DNA of 64,000 nucleotides, taken from NCBI RefSeq assembly GCF_011397635.1, contig NC_064767.1, positions 22,915,046-22,979,045 of the forward strand, read 5' to 3'. Below the pieces are notes generated by a model, which saw nothing but the letters and a program-made list of their open reading frames with translations, was not told the DNA's origin and did not search any database. The position numbers were made by a program, and so were the translations under genes. The stretch is from Epinephelus fuscoguttatus. Taxonomy: Eukaryota > Chordata > Actinopteri > Perciformes > Serranidae. Shown here piece by piece: positions 25,301-38,900 of this stretch; the first letter of the stretch is position 1, and each line of letters opens with the position of its first letter.

Positions 25301-28300
25301 GTTGGCCCGTTTGTCTCCTACTTGGCGTTGGCAATCCTGGTCTATTTTTGGGAATCATCTTTTGATTGTAGATTTTAAGCACAGTTTCAGATGCACTCTC
25401 AGAAATTGAATTGAAGCTGGTGCTTGCAGGTGGCAAAATTATAGTGATTTCATATTCAGATTATTTTCATGAATAGCAGATGGCGATCACTCAGGATCTC
25501 TGTCTTTATAGTATGTCCCTTTGTCTTTGGATTGCATGTAGTGGACACCCGTAACAGAACAGAATCACCGGGCCTTTGAAGCACTCTCAGTCCATGGCCA
25601 AAACAAAATCTGCTCACTGTAGTGTGCATTTGGAATGAAAACCGTAGCCTAGGCTGTATTTTTTTAAGGGAAGAATTTCTTCTTGATAGCTTTTACCTTT
25701 TTGTACTCCTGCCACGTACGGTGAAAGTCAACATGGCCGTCAAACCGTTTTTGTAGTACTGTCCACCCACCTCCTTCTGTCTCCATGTCACAGAAAGCCT
25801 TCAAACAACACAAGGATAAAGGAGCTACTGCAATTATTAATTCAAAATTAATGCTCTGTGAAGAATTAATGCTCATTTATAATTAGACAATGCAGTCGTA
25901 TTTGAGTTTGGTCTGAATAAATGTTAAGTCGCAGGCTATTGATACAGAAGTCCAAGGCTTATTCACTGAAAAGTTTCTAAGGAGATCACAGTTTCAGCTC
26001 AAGTATGCACATCATTAATGGAAGTCTGAGAACATTTTAATTTACCTACCCCGCCCTCTAACACAATACTGTTTACCGAGCACTTCCAGAGGTTTTATTC
26101 ACAAGGTTGTGTAAGTGTGGGTGGGTCAGTGCACGCCTGGTCTGTCTCTGTGAAACAGGCTTACTTTACCTTCACTTCTATTGTAGTGTTGGGTAAGGTG
26201 AGCGTGTAGACTCCACTCTGAGTGTTTCCTGACTTGTAGACAGCAGCACAGTCAGTGAATGAGGTAGGGGTGTCCTGCATCATGGAAGTTTTACTCCCTG
26301 CAGAGGAAATTAGCCTTGTTAATTTGACACACAACTGTATGACTTTTAAGCATCCTACTTTGATAAGTTCACATCTGCTGAGGAAAAAAAAAAAAAAAGG
26401 TCACATTCATTGCTTCAGTGTTACTGCTTAGACATTGAGGCATGTTGCAACTAGAGGTGGGTGGTCTTTTTTGTGCGGCACAACCAAATACAGTGGCCTC
26501 AGTGATTAAACTTGGTTGTATTTGTTTCAGGGCCATTTAATTGAATTAATTTGTGTAGGCGTTAAATTGATTTTCAGGGGCGAGAGCAGATGGTGCTTGC
26601 AGCTCCCTAGTATGGATGTGTTTTGTTGTAAAATGCAAATAATAATTTATATAATATAATAAATATAAAGGTTAAGACTCACCTCGAGCTGAGCCAGCAG
26701 AGATGGTGTGAATGAGGTTGTTCACAGTGTCCAGTAGCTCCTGCTGCTGACGCTGTAGTACGGTGTTGTTGGAGGACACTTTGAGCAGCTGCTGCTCCAA
26801 TTCACCTATGATGGCCGTCTGCCTCAGTATCAGAGCCTGAAGCTGCTCTTTCTCATCTCGAATCAGCTTCAGCTCCAGCTGCCTCTGCTCCTCTATCTCC
26901 ACCACCTTTTTCTCCAGAAAGCTGAGGAGAAGCAGGCGACAGGTTCAGTACCGAGCTTTGCTTTGCACATCAGCACAAATTGTCAGTGACACTGAAACTT
27001 AGTATTAGCTGTAATTTTATGTCGTGATTTGATGTCCTTACCTGTTTTTGTCATTCAGCTTGCTGATGTCATTCGTTTGGACAATTAGTTGTTTTTCCAA
27101 CTTGTTGGTTGACAAGGAATTTTCGAGAAGTTGACGCTCAAGTCGAGTTGTATGATGAATTACCTAAGAACAAAAGAATAATTTGAAGCACTTTAGTCGA
27201 CTGAGTCCACAAGATACCTTATTAAACAGTGTGTTTATCCATTAGTAGATTTTTAAATGATCCACACTGACTCACTATGATCTAAAGTCTTTGTACTTCA
27301 CATCAGCCTCAAGAACGACTCAAGATCCTCAAGTAATGCCATTTATTTTCCCTCAAAACACAGCATGGCCCCATGTAGGAGTGGGCGATATATCGATTCT
27401 ACTCGACGTATCGCTGCTTGTTCCACGTGGGAAGTATGACATGGATTATTGTCACATTTTTTTAAACCACCAGCATGAGACTTGCTTTGCGGTTTTGATT
27501 ATCTCCTTCCCTCACATGGCTATCTCCTCCTCGCAGACACACAAAAAAAGACTTGCAAAAAAAAAATTGGCACGCACATGCCCCGCCCATCCAGACCACT
27601 CTCCCGGGTGATAGTGTGAGCAGGTGAAGCGTGTGTTTCTCTATCTGCAGACATCCATACCGCGACTATTTAGTTGCATGTAGTGACTATGGTGCACCAT
27701 TGTGACTTGCAAATATCATTAGTAAATGAACTGGAGAGTAAATGTAATGTAAATGAATCTTCACGTTTAATGGTGCTGCTGAAAGGGCTTAAAGGGATAG
27801 TGCACCCAAAAATGAAAATTCAGCAATTATATATCACCCATATGCCGACGGAGGCTCAGGTGAAATTTTAGAGTCCTCACAACACTTGCGGAGATCAGCG
27901 GGGGGATCGGCTAGCACACCTAATGGCTGACGGCGCCCCAGAGTAACGTCCAAGAACACAAAATTGAAACCACAAAATATCTCCAACATGCTCATCCGTA
28001 GTGATCCAAGTGTCCTGAAGCCCCGACATAAAAAGTTGTTTTTAGCCTCACTGTAGCTCTGACTGCTTCTCTGTGCTCCATGCTCACGTGTGCGCGCTTG
28101 TGCGAGACCAGCGAAAGCATGAGCTTTGCTCACCTGTGTTTACATCACGTGACACGTACACCGCAGGGGGAGACAACAGTAACCACAGTAGCTAAAAGAT
28201 AATTTGCACTACGGTCTTTTAGCAAAGGACAGCCCAACATGTCTGCAGACTTTGAAATTGAGGAGGAACAGCATTTCTTTTTCTTTGTTGAGCCGTATTT

Positions 28301-29959
28301 GTTTGAGCCAGAGTATACGCACGGAACTACTGGACGAAGCAGCCGCCACAGCTCATGAGCCTCAGCCAGCCGCAGAATACCAGAGTCGAGCACTGGAAAC
28401 CTGGTGGTGTAGTTGTTTCAAATGCAAAGCAATGCCAACGGATGAGGAAAGTCTTTGCTGCTCAGACTGGAAATTGGCGATGCCTGCACTTGAGAATCTG
28501 GACACAAGTACTGACGAGACTGCTGCTCTTCAGAGACCGTGCATCACCGATCACCCTGAGCACGCACACGTGAGCGCGGAGCACAGAGAAGCAGTCAGAG
28601 CTACAGGCTACAGTGAGGCTAAAAACAGAGTTCATATGACGTTATTCGAAACAACTTTTTATGTCGGGGCTGCAGCACACTTGGATCACTACGGATGAGC
28701 AGTATGAAGATACTTTGTGGATTCAATTTTGTGTTCTTGGACATTAGTCTGGGCCTTTAGGTGTGCTGGCCGCTCCCCCCGCCGATCCCCTCAAGGGATG
28801 TGAGCACTCTAAAACTTCACCTGAGCCCCTTTCGGCATATGGGTGAGTTGATAATGGCTGAATTTTCATTTTTGGGTGCACTGTCCCTTTAACAACAGCT
28901 GAATTTTCACCGAAAGCATCACACAGCGAAAACCTCATCACTTCTGGCCCAACATGAGCGAGGTTCTTCAGAATAAAAGCACCAGTGGTTCCGCTTTGAT
29001 TTATTTAATTGTAACAAAATTTTATTTAACTTCATTATAACAATACTTCATTTGATTTTATTGTCTAACAGTCGTTACTTTATGTAACTTTATTGTAACT
29101 GCAGTTTATTTATTGGTATAGTACATAGCTGGTCTACAGTAGTTTAAATGAGGTTTTTAAATATCGAGATATATATCGTGTATCGCGATATAGCCAAAAA
29201 ATATTGCAATATTATTTACAGGCCATATCGCCAGCTCTAGTCCCATGTTTAGTTCCACTGATGTTCAAATGAAACACTCATCTACTATTGACAATTTACT
29301 TAATTATATAGTATGCAAATGACAACACTGCTTGCAGCAATTTAGAAAAAGAAAGTAAAAAAGCATGTAACATATGGGAAGGTGGAGCAAAAGAGCAATA
29401 AACAACATGTATAAAAATGCTACATACCAGTCCTAAAAAAAAGTTTGTCTGGTCAACAGGCAATTTTTACAAGTAATTCAGATATTAAGGACTGTCCTCC
29501 AATAGTGGATCAAGGACAACACAAGCCCAGTTTGCACGTCCAGAGTGAACAAACAGCCATTTGCAAAATGGAAAAAAACATGACAGGAAAGAAGGACAAA
29601 ACTCCAATACAGCAGACGTACCTGAACAAGGGAAACATCTAAAATCCACCTATTTTCACAGACAGATGAATTGAACTGAACTCTGGGGTTGGGGACCTTG
29701 CCTCTAATTTCCCAGTTCGGAGGAACTGAACTCAGCAAAAAGCAGGTTGTTTACATGGATCCTAGCTATGTGTCTCCAATGGAGCTGTTGATGCCTTTGA
29801 ACAGACGGATGTCTGATTGTGACAAACTGATAGACCCTTTCTGTGGGAATACGAGTGTGCTAATAACAGGAAATGCTGTACAGTTGGCTCACATAAGGTC
29901 ATTGACGTGTAGCCACAATAATAAACTGACGCAGTAGTGCCTGTTTTTCCCTCTGCTTA

Positions 29960-29991
<32 letters not shown>

Positions 29992-32900
29992 AATGCAGTG
30001 TATCGCAGCATGCACTTAGACTGGCAGCTTTGGATGGAAAAAAGTCATTTTGAACCTATCAATGTTTTCATGTTATTAAAAACACCCTGCAGCACATTTT
30101 TATTCTGTTCAAAAAAGCCTATTATGTTTTTATGTAAACTGTTATGGACAGTTTGGACTTTCTCAGTGTTCTGCTGCATGGCATGTGTTCACTTTTTAGG
30201 TAAGGTAGCAGCAGTGCAGCCTCACCTGTGCCTCCACATTGGTCAGTTTTCTTGTTTGCTCTGCAGTTTGACTCAGCAGGTTTGTTCCGATTTCAATCAT
30301 CGTAGCTGTGTGGTTGTGTACAGCAGTTTGCTGGATCTGGACCATGTCCTGCTTCATGCTGTCCTGTATGTAGTTCTCAAGCTGCAACACAGGAGAAAGA
30401 GAATTGAGTTTAAGAGTCACTGATCAGTATCAGTAAGCAGTGGTTTTGTTGTGCATGCACAATCCTGTATTACATTACTATGGCAGTTCACAGACTGAAA
30501 ACTGGGTGCTGCCCACTACAATCTTCTTCTGTAATGTTGTGCACAGAGCAGCTCTGTTTCTTGAGCAACCTCGGTTCTTGTCACTTGTTCTCTTTTCTTG
30601 TTCAGATTCACCCTGTTGGTTCTGGGACTCTGTCCAGGGACTTCGGTCTTTTGAATGATCATTGTACACTGACTGGAGTACAGTTAACACCACTTGTCAT
30701 ATCAACAGTTACCTAGCTCTTAACAGACATACTGTGTGTAGCTTTGCTTCTTAAAGTGAATTGAGGGAAAACAATGTGTTCAAGTCTCTTATTTTCAACA
30801 TCTCTGGGAAGCATATAGTAGACATTTTATATATTTTATTGTTGCGTTCTTTTTCTCCCTGATTACACCAACCTTTTCCGTTCTGTCTTACTCACATCAT
30901 CACAGAAGGTACACTGGTCTCCACATAATATCCTAGCAACGATGGTGTCATCAATTTGAAATATCTGTGTTGCCATCATGCTTTCTCCACTTTTATGCCG
31001 TAAGTGCATGAGAATATGCATTTAACGGCCTATCTCTTAATAGATTGATGGTGCTATATTAGAGATTTATTAAGAAGCACCATAGTTCCATTATGTAAGA
31101 AGAGCTATTGGGATAAAGATAAACAGACTCTCCCATGACAGTGTATTTTCAATTGTTTTCAATATATATATTGTCAAATATTTTAAAAGCTTCTTGAAAT
31201 TGAAACATGAGATCACATATCAGAGTGTGGATTAAACCAGCTGGTTTTCGTAGCAAAGTAATGAAATACTAAGAATCTTGAGCCAGTTTATTAATTTATT
31301 TATCTCATCGTGACTCAAAATAATAAAAACATTTGCAGCTCTGATGTAACCTTGCCAATATCAAACCTCTTAATCATAGGAATAATACAATGAGCGTGCA
31401 TACCCTCAGGGTGGGAAAGGGTCAATGTTTCATCTTTACGAGATTCGTTCTTATCTACCTTACAGTATTGCCAGATTTAGACTGAGACCAATCATTAAGT
31501 TATTTCCTGCATGGTGTTCCTGAGTGGCAATCAGGTCACACGACTGGTAAACAGGATGGAAGTGTTGAGTGAGGAGTTACATCCTTCATGACAGTGTGAC
31601 ATGTGTGTGCAACCGGAAAGCAGCATCCGTTGAATATCTTTGTCATCTACAGTAAGTTTGCATAATCACTTTGTTATTTACTCATCAGTCAGCGGTGCAA
31701 CTCCGAACAGCCAATTTCACCTCATTTTTACAATGGAAAAATACAACTACGATCTGCAATTAACGCTGATTTTGTTTGTCTTCCTTTCATGACGTTCAAT
31801 TTGTTTATGTTGTTGGATACACAAAGGGGATGTGTGTTAGGTGGAAGGCTGTCATTTGAAATGTTGGCAGGATGTCCCATTGACAGTCAATGATCTAATC
31901 AGTTGTTTACTCAGTGTACCTCCGAGGCGTCAGTAAGAGGTGACTGAGTTCCTCAACAAATTGTTTTCCTCCATTGTCATCAGCTGGTGCAGTGTTAATA
32001 GGAATTTGAGAAATTAAGCAACTTTTGGAACTGATGGAAATCTCCACTGTGTCCTGATTTGAAATAAAGTGCAGAGAAGCATGGCTGTGGATCATAGGAA
32101 GACTACATAGACATCCTGAATATGTTTATGTGACAGCAGCGTGACGTTATTTAAGGTTTTACGGGACAGTCTGACTTCTCTGGCAATATCTTGTTTTATA
32201 AAGTTATTTACCAGGGTTCCCACGGGTCCTTGAAATCATTGGAAGTTTGTGAATTTGAATAAATAAAAACCTTAAAAGTATTTTAAAAATAGACATAATT
32301 AGATCGAAGTTACATATTTTGTGCAAGAATAAAAATTCTCTGTCGCTCAGCGTACGCAATGCATTATTTTAATGTTGAATGCACTTTTTAATTGTTGATT
32401 TAAAACTCTGTAAAGCCTGCCTCTCATCATAAAAATTCTCAGTGTTGAAACAGTGATTAACCCTGATCCATGTCTCAAACTATGCTGTGTCGGGCCCTTG
32501 AATTTGATGTTTAGGAAGGTGTGGGAAACCTGTTCACACTCTATTTAAGCTCCTGCATGCATCAAGCCACTCCTGTAAAAAAGGTTTGATGGATCAAAGC
32601 TCCGATGAGTGAGGCACTTGTAAGTAAACTTACACAGTATGTCATCCGTCCATTCATCCATCAATCTATCCCTCCTGCTTTTTCCTATTGAGGATCATTG
32701 GGAGTTAAAAACCTTTCACAACACAACACGAATGTTTTAATCAAAAGTAGAATTGTATTATTTGAAGACTCCCATATACAGTTATGAATGAAAGTTGGCT
32801 TACAGCTACGGTATTTATTTTTACTGTCTCGCATAAGAGTTAATGTGTCTTTCTTATATTATCTGTGATGACAGAAGTTGTCGAACACCTCACCTCTCCT

Positions 32901-35900
32901 CAACACTTCACAGCTCATTAGGCTAAATAATTAAATTGTTTATTTCACGTTATTTCTGGGTCGTGAAGCTAGCAATGGCCGTAGCGCACCTGCTGAATGT
33001 TTACGAAGTCTGGTTTGGATTTGGGTGTATTTTTTACAGTTCTTATAATCAGTTCTGTTCTTTATGGAAAAAAAGTGTCAAGGTAATTTTAGTAAAGAAT
33101 GCTGGTGTTAAAAAAACACCCATAAACTTCACACTTGAGCTGTGATGCGAGCTGTGCAAATCAGTCCAACAGAAGAAAAAGGTACTGGAATCCTCCTCCA
33201 AGAATGCCGATAGAGGTGCAGCTAATTATAAGCAGTGCTTCTGTCTTTGTAAGAAATACGTAATCTGTCACTATGTCAGATGTGTTGTTGGACCTTGGCT
33301 TGGATTTTGGTCCTTGAGCTATTGTGCCCTCTCAGCTCTTCTGTGGAAAAGATCAGAGCTCGCTTTATGCTACCCGACGGGAATTGTGCGATCAAGCTTT
33401 GAGGTGTTTTCATCTTGTCTGGCTCGTCTTGTATAGTTCTGATTAGTAATCACACTCTGAAGCGGGAGCAGAGAGGCAGCTAGACAAGAGGCAGTTTGCT
33501 TCTTTGACCCGCACAAGTAATGGCTCTGCAAACTGAAAAGGGAAGCAAGCATCACTTGTGTGGACACCTGTGTCGAGTCTTTGTCAGTCATCAAACCAAT
33601 TATGTCCTTTTGCACAGAATCAAAGGGTCTCACAGACACCCAGCACACGTTTTATGTTCGTTTACACAACTGCCATATCAGAGTAGACTCTCAAAGAAAA
33701 GCTTTTTAAACAGAAATAAAATATGGCTGGTAGCGTTGTGTGAGGTTTTAATGTCACAGCTCTGACATAACTACACATTTAGATGAAATTGTTCTTGCTA
33801 ATCTAAGCCATTGCTCATTTTAAAATGATTTTGTCATGTCATATGTTTGTTGGAGCAGTTTTATCACTCTTTTATTATGTGGTATTGGTCAAGCCTTACT
33901 CATGTTAGTATGGCACTTAACAAAGAGCTTGTGGTTTAACATGAGCCTGAATAATCTGCCTATTGCATGATGACAAAACCAGCAGTTATCCTTGAGTTTT
34001 TGTGAGTCAGAAAAAAACAAGTTTCTTTTCATTCTGATGCTCCACATTAGATCATTCTACAATGGCAATTCTGGTCAACATTTATCCAAGTTATCCTTGT
34101 ACACCGTACTAGGTGTTTGAGTTTCTTTAAAGTGCTACCTTATTTCCTTTCCAGATAATTGGAAAGGAAGTATGAATATCTCCAGTGGCACCTGTAGAGG
34201 AAGTGTAGCTCTACAGCACATTTTGTCCTCTTATAAATAGCCTTCATCCTCTTTTCCTACAAAAATACCTCTCTAAAATTACCGTAGTCACAGCAGTCAT
34301 TGATATCACATTGTCATGCATTGATGTGACACAATAGGAGTGACATAACTTTACCTTAAGCAGCCACTGTGTGTTGTTCTCCATGGTGATCTCCAGTTGT
34401 TCCAGCCTCTGAGCCGACTCGTCGTTGTCCACAGGCCCATCCTTTTGGACTGGATTATTGTAGTTGCTCCTCTGGGTTTGGCAGTTTTCCTGCTCAGGCA
34501 GCAGAAAGGTGTAGCTGCATGGCCCGTTCTGGATCTGGTATTGTCTCTTACCCCCAGCACTATATCCTGTCCCCAGACCAAGGCAGAAACTTAAAACTAA
34601 TAAGACCACATGCAGCATCTTCATAGTAGAGCTATTTAGCTAAAAAATAAAGTTAATAAGAGTATAACTCCTTGGACTGGAAGTCTCTCCCCAGCAGCAT
34701 CCAAGTGTAAACAATCCTCTTGAGGTTCTGCAGATTCCTTTTATTACCTCTCAGTGGTAGGAGGGGAAAAAGCCATCAGGAATTAGAGGTAGTGTGTCAT
34801 TCCCTTTGGTTTACCGGTGCCAGACTGCATGTGCTCGCTTTTCATCAAGCCCCCAGCCACTTGTTTGAGCTCCTTGAGGCCTCTCTGATTAGCTAACTGT
34901 GAGTCGAAACCACTCCCCCGTCACTGTGACCAGTCACTGTGAAGAGCAGTGAAGTGGAGATTCCTTTCAGTACGCAGTCACTTCACAACACAGACGAGCA
35001 GATGCACACAACTACACACGTTCCACTATATCCTCCACGTGTTTTTTTTTTTCTTTTCTACTTGAACAGCTACTCAGGATGCAGCTGTCCTCCTCCACCA
35101 CACTCTGTGATAGTAACAGTGTCCATCCCATTCATTGAAAAATGTTTCCCGGCCTACGACAAACACTCTTGAGTCTTTGAATGGGAGAGTCGCAGGAAAA
35201 ATAACTCACTCCACTTATTTTCCTACTTTGTTCTTTTAAAAATGCTTTATTAATATCCACTGAAATCTACTGATCATCCTTTTTGCTTAGACTTTTTCTT
35301 AAGATCAGTTAGGTTTATTTCAAAAGTTCATAATGTCATAAAACAATCCAGAATTCCCAGATGTTGCTTCGGGTCTCAGGGTCCATAAAGTCTCATATCA
35401 TCTGTTATTGGTAAAAGTGCCACTTGATGACCTCTGACCACAAAATAGTCATGGCTGTTTTTATTTGCTGCTTCAGGGTATACTTGTGCAAGATTCAGAT
35501 GAAATGTGCTTGGCAGATCTTGTTCTGAGTCATAAGTATAACTAAAGTATAATCCAGTATAAGTATAATTATTTTTGTTTTCAGATCAGACAATACAATT
35601 TTGTAAGTACCTTTGTTAGATTTGAGATTTTATCAGCTTTCATGTACGTGGGCAAGCCGTGGGTGTTTTCTGTATACTGTCCCAAATTTTCATGTCCACA
35701 CCAGCTTGAAATGGCACGACAAAAACAATCCCACACAGAGGAACTATTTCACGTTTAATCTTAAATGTGAATCTGTGCAAGCATAACTGTTAATACCATA
35801 AATATCAGACTTAATATAGATTATCAAAAAAAGCATGGATGTGTTCCAGATTTGTTAAAGCAGCGTTGTCATTTTCAGGCATGCTCTGACGTCGTTAAGG

Positions 35901-38900
35901 ACTGGAGCATTTGTGGACAACATGCCTGAAATGCTTGTGTTAGTAAGTTGTTTTCTGTGGCTTAAAGAAAAAAAAAAAATCTTAAGTAGAAAATGGGACT
36001 GAAAATGAGTCACCCCTGGGTTACATTTCTGGAAAAGCATATAATGATACAGCTGCATACAACCTTAACCTGTTATAATGACTGACCTGCAGGACACAAA
36101 TGGAAAATGTGGCGTCTTTTCTCCAAATTTCAGCATTATTGCAACATGAGAAAGGTCTGCTGAACTCCTTCTGAGAGGTCTCGTGTCACAGTGGGAAACA
36201 GAGTGCAGGAAAGGTAATGGCATAGAAGGATGTTTTGTCATATACTGCAGGAATGTACCTCCATCAAAGACAGTGCCCTGTTGATTCAGTGGCTACACTC
36301 TATTCTCCCCAACAATAAAATCTGAAAACACATAGACCTTGGTCCATCTCCAACAGACTGCTGTATAACAGACTGAGCTTTATATTGTACTAAATAGTCA
36401 TTTTACCTTGGCTTAACTACACTTAAGTGTCAATCACATATTTCATTTTTTGACAGGAAAGCTGTAGATTTGCCTTGTGTACTTGGATAGAAATACCGAA
36501 ACAGAATTGTAGGAAGTGGGCTGATGTAATAGTCACTGTATAAGGGAAATGCAACATATTTACGGCACATTACCAAAGAGGAAGGACTTGCCGTCATTCC
36601 AAAAACACTGACTCTTTCAGGTGTTCCCGCTGAATCACTCAAGCTTTAACAGCACCCGTTGTTAAATTTATATATCACACTAAACATGCTGTCGTGCTGC
36701 GAGCAGACAATGTGACTTCTGCTGAACTACCAAGCACATGCTGTATTTTGTTAAACAGGGCTGTTATTTTATTCTTTGTATTGGTTGGTAGAAAGCTGTA
36801 CAAGTTGTATGTGTCTCTGCAGACTGTGCACAACAAGAAAAAGTAAACGTTATATTAGTTGCTGCGAAGATATTGATTGGATTGTCAGAGTAAGAAGGTG
36901 GGATTTCCCATTTGAAGAATAAATAGTTGCTGGCACTTTACAATGTAACTCATGTTACAACAATTTCAGGAGTGTTGATCAGAGAAAGCCTGTTGCCACT
37001 GGCATCTCTATGGGCAGTCCTCTGGAGATTTGAAAAATTCAGCACTGTGATACTGAAAGAATGCAACAAACATACTTTAGCTTGCAGCTAGTTCACAAAC
37101 AAATATTTAATACAGGGATGTGGATCATGAAGACTGTATTTAATGCAGCAGCACAGATTTGAAATGTAATGTATGCAAATGCAAACTGCTGCTGGTCACA
37201 CCACAGAAAGTAAATGTTTTTCGTGAAAATTTGTTTAATGACACATTAAGGAATACTTTAAAATGGTCATTTGTATGTCAATCACTCACCGTGTGTTACG
37301 CTGAATTTGTGAAGAAAACTCTGCCTCAGGTTGAGCAAAGAATCAAAAATATTGGAGAAGAGTCTAGGTGAATTGAAGTCATAGCAAAACTATATTAAAA
37401 CATCCATTTACTGTCTCTCACAAGTGGCACAGTTTAATCCAAGTCTGATTTATCCAATCATATGCTCAGTGCCTCCCTGACAGCCCTGTATTATGGGGAA
37501 CTGAACTAAAAGTGAAACTCGTCTAAGCTCTCTTCAAAGCCAGACTCCATTGACAAAAACAGTAATTTAATTTTACCTCACTGAACATGGGAGCTGCTGG
37601 TCTATCACTGCCTCAGTCTGTAGTTTGATTGTGTTGATTGTTCATGAATTCTAACTAACCGTTTGAAGTCACACAGTAACACACTAATAACTAAGGGATT
37701 GAGGCAGCTATAGACCAGCAGCTCCAGCGTTAAGCGAGGTAAAATTACTGTTTTGTACTGTCAGTGGATTCTGACTATGAAGAGAGCATCAATAAGTTTT
37801 ACTTGCATTTCAGTTTTAAAGAGTAACATTTAGCGAAAATGCATGTGTTTGCGAAGTTCTCAGCATGTGACTGGATAAATGAGACTTGGATTTTACTGCA
37901 CAGTTATGTGAGAGTTTGATAACAGATGTTTTGATACAGTTGTGCTGTTAAATGTGTTGATATAGTTGTGCTGTGTATATCATCTTTGTCTCATGCTAAT
38001 AAGACATTACTGCTGCTTTAAATCCAAATAGATCACTGTATAATAAAGCTCTGAAAGTTGTATATAAAGAAACCACGACAGTATCATCACTGCGATCTAC
38101 TCAACAAATATAAAATGTTAAGCTTTGATAGCCTTAAGGTCTGCCTCTAGGGGTGACTGCAGCGTTCTGTTGTGGAAATTCTCTCCTGCTGGTGAAGAAT
38201 GAAACAGACAACAGCCGACAAGGTTTTAATTTTCTTTGCAAAGAAAAGGTCAATCAACACACGAGTGGTCAGAATGAAGAAAGACCCCAAGTATGGGAAA
38301 GCCTAAACATTCATACCTGAGGAACACCTCTTAAGGTGTGTTTCACACCTGGGGTATCCTGCAGGGTTTTGTATCCAGGTGGGAGGTTAAGAGGTCTAGA
38401 CATCACAATTGAAAACAAAAGGAGCTGGTATCTTGGTGAGAAAGCGGGAGGTGAGGCATCTCAAGTAGTTGAAAACACAAAGACAACACAAAGAAGTTGA
38501 AATTACAGTTACAGTTCCAAGATGAACCTCTGCTTTCTCTCAATCAGCTTCTTCATGTAAAGCCATCTAAGAATGGGGCAGGCTTCCAGACGCTTTAAAA
38601 AATACCACACGTTATCACAGTTTCCCCCTTGATGGATTTTAAGCAGTCAGTCTTGTCAGCACTGATCTCAGATAGATGTTAGAGGTTACCCCAACAGGTA
38701 ATAAGTTACCCTTGTGGTTACATGTCCTGCTAACTTTGCCATGTGTAACGTATTTATCGTATATTTCTTATTGTAAATTGTATTGTGCAGCCTGTGCCTG
38801 CCATGTTCATTGTGTAATTTTATTTTTGTTCATTGCATCTACTTGTTACGTGTAGGACTACAGATGGAAATAAGCATTTCACTAAATCTGGTGCAACCAT

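Larger units (their letters stand above)
27376..29239. mobile_element. hAT-like non-autonomous element carrying a nested insertion
   Basis: Ends are TAGGAGTGGGCGATATATCG at the left and, read inward from the right, TAGAGCTGGCGATATGGCC. Flanking 8-mers GCCCCATG (27368-27375) and GTCCCATG (29240-29247) agree at 7 of 8, the size expected for hAT target duplications. Excluding the inserted element, about 760 bp remain, with no transposase. It lies in the angpt2 intron between exons 2 and 3. Confidence 0.65.

Noticed and set aside
25119..25436. 105-codon minus-strand ORF in an angpt2 intron
   Set aside because: It lies between phase-checked exons 6 and 7, has no homology I recognise and no matching splice phase.
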